Shown: piece by piece, positions 36,305 to 46,809 of the stretch
Layout of the letters: every line of letters starts with the position of its first letter
Numbering within the stretch: position 1 is the first letter of the stretch
Notes under the pieces: generated by a model
Seen by the model: the letters and a program-made list of their open reading frames with translations, nothing else
Told to the model about the DNA's origin: nothing
Databases searched by the model: none
DNA from: Ahrensia marina
Lineage (GTDB): Bacteria; Pseudomonadota; Alphaproteobacteria; Rhizobiales; Rhizobiaceae
Direction of reading: 5' to 3'
DNA: 64,000 bases
NCBI RefSeq assembly: GCF_001293565.1
Contig: NZ_JXMU01000007.1
Span: 1 to 64,000, forward strand
Position numbers and translations under genes: made by a program

Positions 36305-37594
36305 ATGCGTTTAATTAGTCCAGTCATCAAACAGCGCCTTGCGTCCATTCGCGGGCTCGTCACCGTTCCGGGTGGTATCGTCCTGGTTCTGTGGATGTTT
36401 GCTGTTTTATTTGTTCTCGTTGATGAATGGCTGCGCGCTGACATTTATCTTAAAAAGATAAATGTGCTTGTCGTAGATTACGATACGGCTTTGTCGGTTC
36501 TGGGAACAATAGCTGCTGGCGCAATTACCACCCTAAGCCTTGTTTATTCATTGATGCTTGTGGTTTTCACACTTGCGGCCGGAAACATCGCGCCACGTCT
36601 TTTGCAGCGCTTTACCCGTGACAGCGTAAGCCAGGTAACAGCCGGTATGCTTGGCGGTACGTTTTTGTTCTCACTATCGGTTTTGCATCAAACCCGTCCT
36701 GATTTTGTGCCGGGACTGTCAATCGCTGTTGCTTTTGTGTTGAGCGCTTTGACTGTTCTTCAACTTATTTACTTTGTTCATGAGGTGTCGCGTAGCGTAA
36801 CAATCGACGAGGAAATAGCAGAGATTTCAGACGGACTGGAAAGGCGATTAAACAGGTTGATCGCACTGGAACCGAATCAAGAGTCATCGAAAGACGAAGA
36901 ACTGCCGCAACTAAACTACGATATTTACGTGCACAAGTCCGGTTATCTGACCAATATGGATGAAGATGCCTTGCTTTCGATGGCTGTTGAACACGATTTG
37001 AAATTTCGTATTCTGGAGAAGCCGGGAAACTTTCTTTTGAAGGGGCAAAAAGTTGCTTCCTGTAATTTTGATCGTTCCGGCGTCGATTTTGAGGAAGAAA
37101 AGTTTTGCGAGACTTTTCTCAATATGCTGACAATTGCAGAGTCGCGCGGGGCCGCCAATGACGATGTTGAGTATGCGATAAATATGTTGATTGAGATTGC
37201 ATTGCGCGCTCTTTCTCCCGGCGTCAATGACACTTTCACAGCCATTGCATGCGTGGACCAAATGACGGCCGCCTTTAACGAAATGGTGAAGTCAGAATTA
37301 CGCAATAATGAATTTGTAGATGATAATGGTAACCTTAGGGTTGTGATCAATGGCTACGAGGCTGCGGATATTTTCAATACCGCCTTCAGCCCTATCCGGC
37401 GTGCTTGCCGCGACAATTTTCTGATGGCTCAGAATTTAGGTGATGCCATCCTGCGTCTGCATAAAGCGGCAAGTAAAGAACACAAGAAGCTCCTCGAAAC
37501 ACAGCTAAAACTGTTGTTGCAAGAATGCGAACAGGCAAACTGGTTGCCTGAAGATAATGATTTTATCATTAAGCGATACACGCTTGAAACTTAA
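36305..37594 (+). CDS. DUF2254 membrane protein
   Basis: 429 residues. Four membrane segments in the first 160 residues: about 20-42, 60-85, 105-125 and 135-158. The family pattern shows in TIAAGAITTLSLVYSLMLVVFTLAAGNIAPRLL and VLHQTRP. The C-terminal ~260 residues are cytoplasmic and soluble, with ALRALSPGVNDTFTAIACVDQM, a conserved DUF2254 stretch. The function is unknown. It stands alone between the sugar operon and the kynurenine genes; no link to either is evident. Confidence 0.85.
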   Translation: MRLISPVIKQRLASIRGLVTVPGGIVLVLWMFAVLFVLVDEWLRADIYLKKINVLVVDYDTALSVLGTIAAGAITTLSLVYSLMLVVFTLAAGNIAPRLLQRFTRDSVSQVTAGMLGGTFLFSLSVLHQTRPDFVPGLSIAVAFVLSALTVLQLIYFVHEVSRSVTIDEEIAEISDGLERRLNRLIALEPNQESSKDEELPQLNYDIYVHKSGYLTNMDEDALLSMAVEHDLKFRILEKPGNFLLKGQKVASCNFDRSGVDFEEEKFCETFLNMLTIAESRGAANDDVEYAINMLIEIALRALSPGVNDTFTAIACVDQMTAAFNEMVKSELRNNEFVDDNGNLRVVINGYEAADIFNTAFSPIRRACRDNFLMAQNLGDAILRLHKAASKEHKKLLETQLKLLLQECEQANWLPEDNDFIIKRYTLET

Positions 37595-37852
37595 GCGCCC
37601 TCTTCGCAGTTAAGATTTTTTTCTAACGGTTATCTTTAGCGTATTGCGCCCGGCCTCGGGCCATAAATAGTGACGCAGCTTCCACGATGGCAGTGCGGTG
37701 CATTGCTGTCATTTTACTGCGCCTTTAGCGTCGATAATTACTTGGCAGCAACATTAAAACTGATATGACAAAATGGTGTTTTGTATCGTTGGAACTGCGA
37801 ATTTTTAGCAGATATAGCGATCACGCGAGATAATAATAGATGGGAGCTTATC

Positions 37853-39031
37853 TTGAAAAAAGACCAGTTTTATTTGCCTGATGGTGTCATTTATCTTGAT
37901 GGCAATTCTTTGGGTCCGCTGCCGAAAGCTGCTGTTTCTCAGTTAAATAAGACTGTCGAAGATGAGTGGGGAGCAATGCTCATCAAGGGCTGGAATGATG
38001 CCGGCTGGATGAAAAAGCCGAGCATTGTCGGTGACAAGATCGGCAAGCTTTTGGGCTGCGCTCCAGGTACCACAGTTGTCGGCGACACGCTTTCAATCAA
38101 GGTGTATCAGGCATTGGCAGCTGCTTTGGCAATGCGGCTCGAGCGTAAAATTGTGCTTTCCGACAATGGCAACTTTCCAAGTGATCTTTACATCGCTGAC
38201 GGGCTATTGCGAACATTAAAGCAAGGGCACGAACTGCGCGTTGTGGCGCCCGAAGATGTATATGAAAACATCACGGAAGATGTTGCCGTTGTGATGCTGA
38301 CACAGGTCGATTATCGAACCGGACGCATGCATGACATGCAAGCACTCACAAAAGCAGCACATGATGTCGGCGCAATATCAATTTGGGATTTGGCGCATTC
38401 TGCCGGTGCTGTGCCGGTTGATATGACCGCATGTAACGCTGAATTTGCCGTCGGTTGTACATATAAATATCTAAATGGCGGCCCCGGCGCTCCTGGCTTT
38501 ATCTACACGCGCCCCGACATTGCAGAAGACGCTGAACCATCTTTGGCCGGCTGGCTTGGCCATGCAGAACCCTTTGCTTTTGATTTGGAATACCGGCCTG
38601 CGCGCGGCATTGAGCGTATGCGTGTTGGCACACCGCCAATTTTGCAGCTTGCTGCATTGGAAACCGCGCTGGCGGTATGGGACGATGTTTCGATCCATGA
38701 TGTGCGGGCAAAGTCGATTGCGTTATCTGAACTGTTTATCCGCGAGGTTGAAGCCAATTGTCCTCAGCTCAAACTTATAAGTCCGCGCAATGCGGATGAG
38801 CGTGGTTCGCAAGTCTCGTTTGCATTTGAGCATGGCTACCCTGCCATGCAGGCTTTGATAGACGCAGGTGTAATCGGTGATTTCCGTGCGCCGGACACAA
38901 TGCGTTTTGGTTTCACCCCGCTTTATCTTGATGAAAGCGATGTTAAGAGAGCGGTCGAGATTTTGACCGACATCATGAAGAACGAAACATGGAAACAGCC
39001 CCGTTTTCAAAAAAAGGGTGATGTCACATGA
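37853..39031 (+). CDS. kynU: Kynureninase
   Basis: 392 residues from the TTG at 37853, with GGGAG 6 bases ahead; the frame is open back to a TTG at 37781 with no ribosome site. A PLP enzyme that cleaves kynurenine to anthranilate and alanine. Landmarks are YLPDGVIYLDGNSLGPLP, MLIKGWNDAGW, SDNGNFPSDLYI, WDLAHSAGAVPV and the PLP lysine K205 in CTYKYLNGGPGAPGF. It overlaps kynA by four bases. The 258-base gap upstream holds its promoter and no further gene; no regulator of kyn genes is adjacent. Confidence 0.95.
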   Translation: MKKDQFYLPDGVIYLDGNSLGPLPKAAVSQLNKTVEDEWGAMLIKGWNDAGWMKKPSIVGDKIGKLLGCAPGTTVVGDTLSIKVYQALAAALAMRLERKIVLSDNGNFPSDLYIADGLLRTLKQGHELRVVAPEDVYENITEDVAVVMLTQVDYRTGRMHDMQALTKAAHDVGAISIWDLAHSAGAVPVDMTACNAEFAVGCTYKYLNGGPGAPGFIYTRPDIAEDAEPSLAGWLGHAEPFAFDLEYRPARGIERMRVGTPPILQLAALETALAVWDDVSIHDVRAKSIALSELFIREVEANCPQLKLISPRNADERGSQVSFAFEHGYPAMQALIDAGVIGDFRAPDTMRFGFTPLYLDESDVKRAVEILTDIMKNETWKQPRFQKKGDVT

Positions 39032-39870
39032 GTGATCAAAAGCCGTATGATCCTTCGGCGGAAGGCACGCAAATGAATTTCGATGGGCGTATGTCCTATT
39101 CGGATTACCTAGGCATTGATACACTGCTTGCAGCGCAAAAGCCGCTCACACAAACCCATGACGAATTGCTGTTCATCATCCAGCATCAGACTTCAGAGCT
39201 TTGGATGCATCTCATCTTGCATGAGTTGCAAACGGCGCGCAAAGCCATCATTGATGATGAATTTTCAATGGCCTTTAAAATGCTGTCGCGGGTAGCAAAG
39301 ATTTTTGAACAGCTCAACAATGCGTGGGATGTGCTGCGCACAATGACGCCAAGCGAATATACAGCATTTCGTGACGATCTTGGCCAATCATCGGGGTTTC
39401 AATCCTGGCAATACCGTCTGATTGAATACGCGCTTGGCAACCGTAATGCGGCGATGCTAAGCCCTCATAAACATAAAAGCGAAACCATTGCTAAGCTCAA
39501 GGCAGAACTTGCTGTGCCAAGCCTGTATGATGAGGCAATAGCGGCTTTGGCACGCAATGGTTTTGAGATTTCCAAGGACTGTTTAACACGCGATAAATCA
39601 CAAACACACGGTTTTGATGAGACGGTGCAGGATGCGTGGAAAACTGTTTATCAGTCACCGAAAAAACACTGGCAATTCTATGAACTTGCCGAAAAACTGG
39701 TCGATCTTGAAGACTATTTCAGACGCTGGCGCTTCAACCACGTGACAACGGTGGAGCGTGTCATTGGCTTCAAGCGTGGAACAGGCGGTACGGGCGGTGT
39801 TAGCTACTTGAAGCGTATGCTTGAAGTGGAGCTGTTCCCCGAACTTTGGCGGGTTAGAACAATCTTATAA
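39028..39870 (+). CDS. kynA: Tryptophan 2,3-dioxygenase
   Basis: 280 residues, the bacterial length. A heme enzyme that opens the indole ring of tryptophan to N-formylkynurenine. Family stretches: MSYSDYLGIDTLLAAQKP, HDELLFIIQHQTSELWMHLILHEL, GQSSGFQSWQYRLIEYALGN and the heme-ligand region FNHVTTVERVIGFKRGTGGTGGVSYL. No kynurenine formamidase (kynB) is encoded in the window. It converges on the thiolase gene with 36 bases between and no terminator visible. Confidence 0.96.
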   Translation: MSDQKPYDPSAEGTQMNFDGRMSYSDYLGIDTLLAAQKPLTQTHDELLFIIQHQTSELWMHLILHELQTARKAIIDDEFSMAFKMLSRVAKIFEQLNNAWDVLRTMTPSEYTAFRDDLGQSSGFQSWQYRLIEYALGNRNAAMLSPHKHKSETIAKLKAELAVPSLYDEAIAALARNGFEISKDCLTRDKSQTHGFDETVQDAWKTVYQSPKKHWQFYELAEKLVDLEDYFRRWRFNHVTTVERVIGFKRGTGGTGGVSYLKRMLEVELFPELWRVRTIL

Positions 39871-39906
39871 ATCAGAAAACCGTTTAGATTTGCATCGCGC
39901 TTTGCA

Positions 39907-41103
39907 CTAGGGGCGCTCTAAGATCATCGCAATGCCCTGCCCGACACCGATGCACATTGTGCAGAGCGCATAGCGTCCTTTTATCCGTCGTAATTGATAA
40001 GCGGCCGCCATCACCAGCCGCGCACCGGACATACCAAGCGGATGGCCCAGTGCAATGGCACCGCCATTAGGATTTACATGAGCCGCATCATCCGGCAATC
40101 CAAGTTCACGCAAACATGCAAGTCCTTGGCTGGCAAAAGCCTCGTTGATTTCAATCACATCCATCTGCTCAATTGTTAAGCCGGTAAGTTCGAAGACCTT
40201 GCGGGTCGCCGGAACCGGACCGATCCCCATGATACGCGGCGCTACACCGACAACAGCGGTCGCAACAATACGGGCGAGTGGTTCATGGTCATTGGCAAAG
40301 GCTTCATTGCCGATCAGCAATGCTGCCGCGCCGTCATTGACACCGGACGCATTGCCGGCTGTGACAGATTTATCCGCGCCATTGATACCTTTAAGCTTTG
40401 CCAGTTTAGCGGGCTCCGTATCGGCACGCGGATGTTCGTCGGTATCAAAAATAATCGGGTCGCCTTTGCGTTGTGGAATGGAAACCGGAATGATTTCGTC
40501 GGCGAAATGGCCAGCTTGTTTGGCTGCCTGATATTGCTGCTGACTGCGTGCTGCGAAAGCATCTTGGTCCTGCCTGCTGATCCCGTATTCTTCGGCAACA
40601 TTGTCTGCTGTTTCCGGCATGGAATCGATACCGAATTGGGCCTGCATTTTCGGATTCACAAAGCGCCACCCGATGGTAGTGTCGAAGATTTCATTGATAC
40701 GGGAAAAGGCTGAGGTCGCTTTGGGTGTCACAAAAGGAGCGCGGCTCATGCTTTCAACGCCGCCGGCAATCGCCAATCTATAATCGCCCGACTTAATCGC
40801 CCGTGCGGCCATTGCAACAGCGTCGATGCCGGAGCCGCAAAGTCTGTTTATTGTCGATCCGGCTGTTTCTACCGGCAAGCCGCCAAGAAGGGCGGCCATT
40901 CGCGCGACGTTGCGGTTGTCTTCACCGGCTTGATTAGCGTCCCCCAGAATAACATCATCAAGCTTTGACCAGTCCACATTGGGATTACGTTCCAGAAGCG
41001 CGCTGATCGGCAGGGCGGCTAAATCATCAGCACGAATCGATGAAAGCATACCGCCATAACGGCCGATAGGCGTGCGCACAGCGTCCAGAATATAGGCAGA
41101 CAT
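39907..41103 (-). CDS. pcaF: 3-oxoadipyl-CoA thiolase-type acetyl-CoA acyltransferase
   Basis: 398 residues. A thiolase of the PcaF/PaaJ type: the nucleophile C89 is in RLCGSGIDAV, the general-base His in GHPLGMSGARL and the second Cys in CMCIGVGQG; DTTIGWRFVNPKM is typical of beta-ketoadipyl-CoA thiolases. It cleaves 3-oxoacyl-CoA with CoA. In its operon with a crotonase/HADH fusion and glutaryl-CoA dehydrogenase it may act on 3-oxopimeloyl-CoA or acetoacetyl-CoA as well as 3-oxoadipyl-CoA, which would also serve the pca genes at 59 kb. AAGGA precedes the ATG. Confidence 0.85.
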   Translation of the reverse strand: MSAYILDAVRTPIGRYGGMLSSIRADDLAALPISALLERNPNVDWSKLDDVILGDANQAGEDNRNVARMAALLGGLPVETAGSTINRLCGSGIDAVAMAARAIKSGDYRLAIAGGVESMSRAPFVTPKATSAFSRINEIFDTTIGWRFVNPKMQAQFGIDSMPETADNVAEEYGISRQDQDAFAARSQQQYQAAKQAGHFADEIIPVSIPQRKGDPIIFDTDEHPRADTEPAKLAKLKGINGADKSVTAGNASGVNDGAAALLIGNEAFANDHEPLARIVATAVVGVAPRIMGIGPVPATRKVFELTGLTIEQMDVIEINEAFASQGLACLRELGLPDDAAHVNPNGGAIALGHPLGMSGARLVMAAAYQLRRIKGRYALCTMCIGVGQGIAMILERP

Positions 41104-41144
41104 TCAACGATCCTTTGGTTTAGCTATACCGTAAACATGACGAA

Positions 41145-43109
41145 TTATGCATTTTGCTCGGCTTGATACATCGGGCCGCCGCGCCATCTTGGAAATCCGT
41201 ATCCATTGACCATAACAACATCGATGGATTGCGGTGACGCGGCTATGTTCTCATTCAATATATCGCGTCCCTCTTGAGCCATGGCGCCGATGATGCCCGC
41301 CATGATCTCATCATGGCTCATGGGTTTGCGATCAATTTCTTTGCGTTCGGATTCGCCGATAATCAGAGCATCAATTTCAGGGTCGTGTCGCGGTGTCTTG
41401 CCGTCTTCATAGCGATAGAAACCGGCTCCTGTTTTACGGCCCGAACGACCCATATTATAAATTTTGTCAGCAATATCGACATAGCGCTCGTGTGGATCGC
41501 GTGTCGCATCTTTGCGGCGGCGCATTGCATAGCCAATGTCGAGTCCTGCCAAGTCCTGCATTTCGAATAGGCCCATTGCAAAGCCATAAGATTTCATCGC
41601 TGCGTCAATTTCATGGGGCAGCGCTCCGTCTTCCAGCATATATTCCGCGGCACGGCGATAGGCCGACATAATACGGTTTCCGATAAAGCCATCGCATACA
41701 CCCGCAGGCACAGCCAATTTGCGAAGCTTCTTGGCAAAAGCCATGCTTGTTGCGAGCGCTATATCGCTAACTTGGTCTGTGCGGATAACTTCAACCAGTT
41801 TCATAATATGGGCCGGTGAAAAGAAGTGCAGCCCGATGACGCGCTCTGGATGTGCTGTCGCGGCGGCAAGTTCGTTCATGTCAAGATAAGAGGTGTTGCT
41901 TGCCAATATGGCATCAGGTTTCACGGCAGCGTCAAGCTTGGCAAAGACATCTTTTTTAACAGCCATATCTTCAAAGACGGCTTCAATAACGAAGTCTGCA
42001 TCTGAAAGTTCTTCAAACTGTGTGTTGCCTGACAGATTAGAATTGAATGTATCATATTGCGCTTGGCTGATTAATCCGCGTTTCATGCTCGACTGCAAAA
42101 TAGTCTCAACGCGTTTGACGCCTGCCGCAAGCGAGGCCGCATCACGTTCAATCATCGTGACATTAAGGCCAGCGAGTAAGCATGAGGCTGCAATGCCTGC
42201 ACCCATCGTGCCGCCGCCAATGATGCCAACTTTTTCAACGGGATTGGCAACTGTATTTTTAATGGAACCTATTTTGGAAACCGACCTTTCGGCGAAGAAA
42301 ATATAGCGTAATGCCTCTGATTGCGGATCATCCTTCAATCTTAAAAAGTTGTCACGCTCAAGAGCAAGACCGGCCTCTGCATCAAGTGACTGATTGGCAA
42401 TAAGCGTTTCAGCGGCAATTTTAGGAGAAAGCTGGCCACGCGCTTTTGAACTGACCGTTTTTAATTGCGCTTGGATCTCATCATCCGAAAAAGGGTTTTT
42501 AACCTGCCGTGCTGATAGGGCATCCGGCTTGGGTTGGTCGATAATTGTTTCAGCAAATGATAGCGCGTCACGAAGCAGGTCACCGTCTGAAATCATATCA
42601 ACCAACCCGATAGAATGTGCCTCGGCGGCACTGATTGGTTTGCCTGATGTGGTCATTGAAAAGGCTTCGGCCATGGGCACAAGGCGCGGTAAGCGCACTG
42701 TGCCGCCAGCGCCCGGAATAAGCCCCAAATTTACCTCCGGCAGACCGAACTTGGTACTATTTGCGGCTATGCGGTAATGACACCCCAGAGCGACTTCCAG
42801 ACCGCCGCCGAGCGCCGTGCCATGAATAGCGGCGATCCACGGCTTTTGTGCCGCTTCAAGCGCTGTGATGACATCGGGCAGAAGCGGAGGTACGGGCGGC
42901 TTGCCGAATTCCTTTACGTCCGCACCGGCCATGAAAGTGCTGCCGTTGCAAATAAGAATAATGGCACGGATATCCGTATTGGTATCCGTTTGTTCGACTG
43001 CCGCTACGATGCCCGCGCGAACACTCTGCGACAAAGCATTGACTGGCGGGTTGTCAATTTGAACGACGGCGACTGCGCCGTCATATTTTATTTGAACAGG
43101 GCTGTTCAT
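41145..43109 (-). CDS. Enoyl-CoA hydratase/3-hydroxyacyl-CoA dehydrogenase fusion
   Basis: 654 residues from ATG 43109 (GTG 43112 is possible). Residues 1-~190 are a crotonase domain with both catalytic glutamates present (GGGLEVALG and FGLPEVNLG). After a linker, residues ~290-470 are the NAD fold (GIIGGGTMGAGIAASCLLAG) with the catalytic His in GLHFFSPAHIMKLVEVI, and the C-terminal ~190 residues are two copies of the helical HADH dimer domain. It is shorter than E. coli FadB/FadJ. It would carry out two beta-oxidation steps on the ring-opened dicarboxyl-CoA and on crotonyl-CoA. Eight bases after gcdH. Confidence 0.88.
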   Translation of the reverse strand: MNSPVQIKYDGAVAVVQIDNPPVNALSQSVRAGIVAAVEQTDTNTDIRAIILICNGSTFMAGADVKEFGKPPVPPLLPDVITALEAAQKPWIAAIHGTALGGGLEVALGCHYRIAANSTKFGLPEVNLGLIPGAGGTVRLPRLVPMAEAFSMTTSGKPISAAEAHSIGLVDMISDGDLLRDALSFAETIIDQPKPDALSARQVKNPFSDDEIQAQLKTVSSKARGQLSPKIAAETLIANQSLDAEAGLALERDNFLRLKDDPQSEALRYIFFAERSVSKIGSIKNTVANPVEKVGIIGGGTMGAGIAASCLLAGLNVTMIERDAASLAAGVKRVETILQSSMKRGLISQAQYDTFNSNLSGNTQFEELSDADFVIEAVFEDMAVKKDVFAKLDAAVKPDAILASNTSYLDMNELAAATAHPERVIGLHFFSPAHIMKLVEVIRTDQVSDIALATSMAFAKKLRKLAVPAGVCDGFIGNRIMSAYRRAAEYMLEDGALPHEIDAAMKSYGFAMGLFEMQDLAGLDIGYAMRRRKDATRDPHERYVDIADKIYNMGRSGRKTGAGFYRYEDGKTPRHDPEIDALIIGESERKEIDRKPMSHDEIMAGIIGAMAQEGRDILNENIAASPQSIDVVMVNGYGFPRWRGGPMYQAEQNA

Positions 43110-43117
43110 CACCGAGC

Positions 43118-44356
43118 CTATTGGAACGCTTGAATGCCGGTTTGTCCTCTACCCAGTATTAAAGCGTGTATGTCATGTGTGCCTTCATATGTATTAACAG
43201 CTTCAAGGTTCATGACGTGACGGATAACGGGATATTCGTCGCTTACTCCGTTGCCGCCATGCATGTCGCGTGCAACGCGGGCAATATCGAGCGCTTTGCC
43301 GCAATTGTTGCGTTTCATGAGGCTGATCAATTCAGACGATGCCGTGTGATCATCAAACATCCGGCCAAGACGTAGACTGCCTTGCAAACCTAGCGAAATT
43401 TCCGTCTGCATGTCTGCCAGCTTTTTCTGGATAAGCTGGTTTGATGCAAGGGGCTTGCCGAACTGTTTCCTGTCCATCGTATATTCACGCGCGGCATACC
43501 AGCAGGCTTCCGCAGCGCCCATGGCGCCCCATGAAATGCCGTAACGCGCACGGTTCAGGCAGCCAAACGGGCCGGCGAGACCGGACACATGCGGCAGCAG
43601 GTTTTCTTCAGGTACAAACACATCATCCATCTGGATCATGCCGGTGATGGAAGCGCGCAGTGAAAATTTGCCTTCAATTTTTGGCGCAAGCAGACCCTTC
43701 ATGCCTTTTTCGAGGATGAAGCCTTTGATCTTACCATCATGTGCGTCGGACTTGGCCCAAACAACAAAAACATCAGCAATCGGCGAATTGGTAATCCAGT
43801 TTTTGGCACCGGAGAGAAGATAGCCGCCATCCGTTTGCTTGGCGCGGGTTAACATGCCGCCCGGATCAGAACCGTGATCGGGCTCCGTCAAGCCAAAACA
43901 GCCAACCATTTCGCCTGATGCGAGTTTCGGCAGAAACTTGTTGCGCTGTTCATCCGTGCCATAGGCAAAGATCGGATGCATGACCAGCGAGGACTGGACA
44001 GACATAGCCGACCGGTAGCCGCTGTCAACGCGCTCGACTTCGCGCGCAACCAAACCGTAAGAGACATAGTTTGCGCCGACACCGCCGAATTCTTCCGGTA
44101 TTGTTGCGCCCAGCAGACCCAATTCGCCCATTTCGTTCATGATTTCGCGGTGGAAAATTTCGTCGCGGTTTGCTTCGATAACACGCGGAAGAAGCTTGCT
44201 CTGACAGTAATTGGCTGCCGTGTCACGGATCATACGTTCTTCGTCGGTCAGCTGGTTCTCAAGCAAAAACGGGTCTTGCCATGTCAGTGAGGCAGGTTTG
44301 GAGCGGGCGCTCTCAGGTGTGGCAACTTGATGGTCTTCCGAGCTGGTATGCAACAT
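43118..44356 (-). CDS. gcdH: Glutaryl-CoA dehydrogenase
   Basis: 412 residues, GAGG before the ATG. A FAD acyl-CoA dehydrogenase that oxidises and decarboxylates glutaryl-CoA to crotonyl-CoA. The substrate-binding Arg lies in [14 protein letters not shown], a GCDH hallmark; [15 protein letters not shown] is the flavin region and the catalytic Glu is in [17 protein letters not shown]. This ending is diagnostic for glutaryl-CoA rather than other acyl-CoA dehydrogenases. It is first in a three-gene minus-strand operon that is divergent from the anthraniloyl-CoA operon. Confidence 0.93.
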   Translation of the reverse strand: MLHTSSEDHQVATPESARSKPASLTWQDPFLLENQLTDEERMIRDTAANYCQSKLLPRVIEANRDEIFHREIMNEMGELGLLGATIPEEFGGVGANYVSYGLVAREVERVDSGYRSAMSVQSSLVMHPIFAYGTDEQRNKFLPKLASGEMVGCFGLTEPDHGSDPGGMLTRAKQTDGGYLLSGAKNWITNSPIADVFVVWAKSDAHDGKIKGFILEKGMKGLLAPKIEGKFSLRASITGMIQMDDVFVPEENLLPHVSGLAGPFGCLNRARYGISWGAMGAAEACWYAAREYTMDRKQFGKPLASNQLIQKKLADMQTEISLGLQGSLRLGRMFDDHTASSELISLMKRNNCGKALDIARVARDMHGGNGVSDEYPVIRHVMNLEAVNTYEGTHDIHALILGRGQTGIQAFQ

Positions 44357-44405
44357 TTGTAAATCCTCGCACTGTTCGAATGCTTATCATGAATGTGGAT
44401 GGCAT

Positions 44406-44440
44406 ATATTTCAAGCTTAAAATATTTTTGCTTGAAATAT
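44406..44440. promoter_or_regulatory. 35-bp perfect dyad, probable MarR operator
   Basis: Arms ATATTTCAAGC (44406-44416) and GCTTGAAATAT (44430-44440) are exact inverse complements around a 13-base A/T spacer. Each end also carries an AAGCTT- or GCTTG-centred smaller dyad. The site is midway in the 155-base spacer between gcdH and the monooxygenase gene, so one repressor could control both operons. The MarR protein at 47558 is the likely binder. A small GGGAG/CTCCC hairpin follows at 44471-44484 in the leader. Confidence 0.65.
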
Positions 44441-44511
44441 AAAAAATCTGTGTCTACGCTTTCCTTAATTGGGAGACAGCTCCCTAAAATGTCAACGTGT
44501 CGGGAGGCATT

Positions 44512-46809
44512 ATGCGTATTGCTTGTTTGGGAGGAGGGCCTGCGGGTCTTTACTTTGCGATCTCAGCAAAGCTGCGCATGCCGGATGCTGAAATTGTTGT
44601 TTTTGAGCGCAACAAAGCCGACGACACTTTTGGCTGGGGCGTCGTTCTTTCTGACGAAACGCTGGGCAATTTACACGCAAATGATCCCAAAAGTGCCGCT
44701 ACAATAAAAGAGCACTTTGCCTATTGGGATGATGTTGCGTTGGTTCATCAGGGGCGCAAGACAGTATCTTCCGGCCATGGCTTTTGCGGAATAGGGCGCA
44801 AACGCTTGCTCATGATCCTGCACGAGCGCGCGCTAGAGCTTGGCATTGATCTGCGCTTTGAAACCGAAGTTGAGAGTGCTTCCCATTATGCCGAAGAATT
44901 CGATGTTGTTGTTGCCTGCGATGGTTTGAACTCCAAAACGCGCAAAGAATTTGCCGAGGTCTTTGAGCCGGATGTCGATACGCTGCAATGCCAGTTTGTC
45001 TGGCTGGGTACGCATCAAAAATTTGATGACGCATTTACGTTCATCTTCGAGGAAACGGATAAAGGTTGGGTCTGGGCGCACGCCTATCAATTCGACGATA
45101 AAACAGCGACATTTATCGTCGAGTGCAGTCAGGCAACTTATGATGCCTATGGATTCGGTGAGCTGAGCCAACAAGAAAGCATCGCGATATGTGAAGACAT
45201 CTTCAAGGATCATCTTGATGGTCATTCGCTCATGACCAATGCCAATCATATTCGCGGGTCAGCCTGGATACGATTCCCGCGTGTACTATGCGAAAAGTGG
45301 AGCCATAAGAATGTCGTTCTTTTGGGTGACGCGGCTGCAACGGCTCATTTTTCTATCGGTTCAGGCACCAAACTTGCGCTGGAAAGTGCGATCAGTCTGG
45401 CAAAGCATGTTACTTCCGATGTGCCGTTAGACAAAGCTTTTGAAGCTTATGAACAAGAGCGCCGCTTGGAGGTCTTGCGCCTGCAGTCTGCCGCCCGGAA
45501 CTCGGTTCACTGGTTTGAAGATGTGGAACGCTATCTTCATCTTGATCCGGTTCAGCTGAACTATTCTTTGCTGACACGTTCGCAAAGGATCAGTCACGAA
45601 AATCTGCGTACACGTGATCCCAAATGGCTGAAATCCGCAGAAAGATGGTTTCAGCAGCAGTCCGGTGCAGATGTAGGTGCGCCGGTGCGCGCGCCGATGT
45701 TTACACCGTTTAAACTGCGCGAAATGTCTCTTAAAAACCGCATCGTTGTTTCGCCTATGGCGCAGTATAAGGCCGTTGATGGAATGCCGACGGATTGGCA
45801 TCTGGTTCATTATGGTGAGCGTGCGAAAGGCGGTGCAGGTCTGGTTTATACTGAAATGACTTGTGTATCTGCTGAAGGCCGTATCACGCCGGGATGTCCG
45901 GGCCTTTATACGCCTGAACATGAGGCGGCATGGCAGCGCTTAACACATTTCATCCATACTGAAACGGATGCCAAAGTGTGTTGCCAGATTGGCCATTCAG
46001 GCCGCAAGGGATCAACAAATCTTGGTTGGGAAGGCATGGACCTGCCACTTGCGAAGGGTAACTGGCCGTTGGTCTCTGCGTCGCCGATTGCCTGGTCCGA
46101 TAAAAATGCGACGCCGCAAGAATTGTCGCGTGAACAAATGGATGATATCCGCGACCAGTTTGTTGCGTCTGCCAAGATGGCAGACCGCGCCGGTTTTGAT
46201 ATGATTGAGCTTCATGCGGCGCATGGCTATTTGATATCTTCTTTTATTTCGCCGCTCTCCAATATCCGCAAGGATGAATATGGCGGTTCCCTTGAGAACC
46301 GTATGCGTTACCCCTTGGAAGTTTTTCATGCGATGCGTGCTGCATGGCCGGAAAACAAGCCAATGTCTGTGCGCATATCTGCCAATGACTGGGCAGGCGA
46401 TGATGGCGTTACACCTGAAGAAGCCGTGGAAATCGCGAAGATGTTTCATAACGGCGGTGCTGATATTATTGATGTGTCTGCTGGGCAAACCTCAATTGAG
46501 GCCAAACCCGTTTACGGCAGAATGTTTCAAACGCCCTTCTCCGACCGCATCCGTAATGATGCCGGTATTGCGACAATGGCAGTTGGTAATATCTATGAAG
46601 CTGATCACGTTAATTCGATATTGATGGCAGGCAGGGCGGATTTGGTTTGTCTTGCACGGCCACATTTAAACGATCCTTATTGGACATTGCACGAAGCTAC
46701 CAAGCTTGGTGACCGCCATGAAGTTTGGCCAAAGCCATATGAGGCCGGTCGTGATCAAGCCTGGCGTCTAGCCGATAAAGAAGCACAGATGGCGGAGGAG
46801 CGACCGTGA
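44512..46809 (+). CDS. Anthraniloyl-CoA (2-aminobenzoyl-CoA) monooxygenase/reductase
   Basis: 765 residues from the ATG at 44512 (GGGAGG upstream); GTG 44497 would add 5. Two fused flavoproteins. Residues 1-~390 are a class A FAD monooxygenase of the salicylyl-CoA 5-hydroxylase kind ([42 protein letters not shown]). Residues ~398-750 are an old-yellow-enzyme domain ([48 protein letters not shown]). This pairing is that of the A. evansii enzyme that hydroxylates and then reduces 2-aminobenzoyl-CoA with NADH and O2 to a non-aromatic 2-amino-5-oxocyclohexene-carboxyl-CoA. First gene of an operon running to 57279. Confidence 0.92.
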   Translation: MRIACLGGGPAGLYFAISAKLRMPDAEIVVFERNKADDTFGWGVVLSDETLGNLHANDPKSAATIKEHFAYWDDVALVHQGRKTVSSGHGFCGIGRKRLLMILHERALELGIDLRFETEVESASHYAEEFDVVVACDGLNSKTRKEFAEVFEPDVDTLQCQFVWLGTHQKFDDAFTFIFEETDKGWVWAHAYQFDDKTATFIVECSQATYDAYGFGELSQQESIAICEDIFKDHLDGHSLMTNANHIRGSAWIRFPRVLCEKWSHKNVVLLGDAAATAHFSIGSGTKLALESAISLAKHVTSDVPLDKAFEAYEQERRLEVLRLQSAARNSVHWFEDVERYLHLDPVQLNYSLLTRSQRISHENLRTRDPKWLKSAERWFQQQSGADVGAPVRAPMFTPFKLREMSLKNRIVVSPMAQYKAVDGMPTDWHLVHYGERAKGGAGLVYTEMTCVSAEGRITPGCPGLYTPEHEAAWQRLTHFIHTETDAKVCCQIGHSGRKGSTNLGWEGMDLPLAKGNWPLVSASPIAWSDKNATPQELSREQMDDIRDQFVASAKMADRAGFDMIELHAAHGYLISSFISPLSNIRKDEYGGSLENRMRYPLEVFHAMRAAWPENKPMSVRISANDWAGDDGVTPEEAVEIAKMFHNGGADIIDVSAGQTSIEAKPVYGRMFQTPFSDRIRNDAGIATMAVGNIYEADHVNSILMAGRADLVCLARPHLNDPYWTLHEATKLGDRHEVWPKPYEAGRDQAWRLADKEAQMAEERP

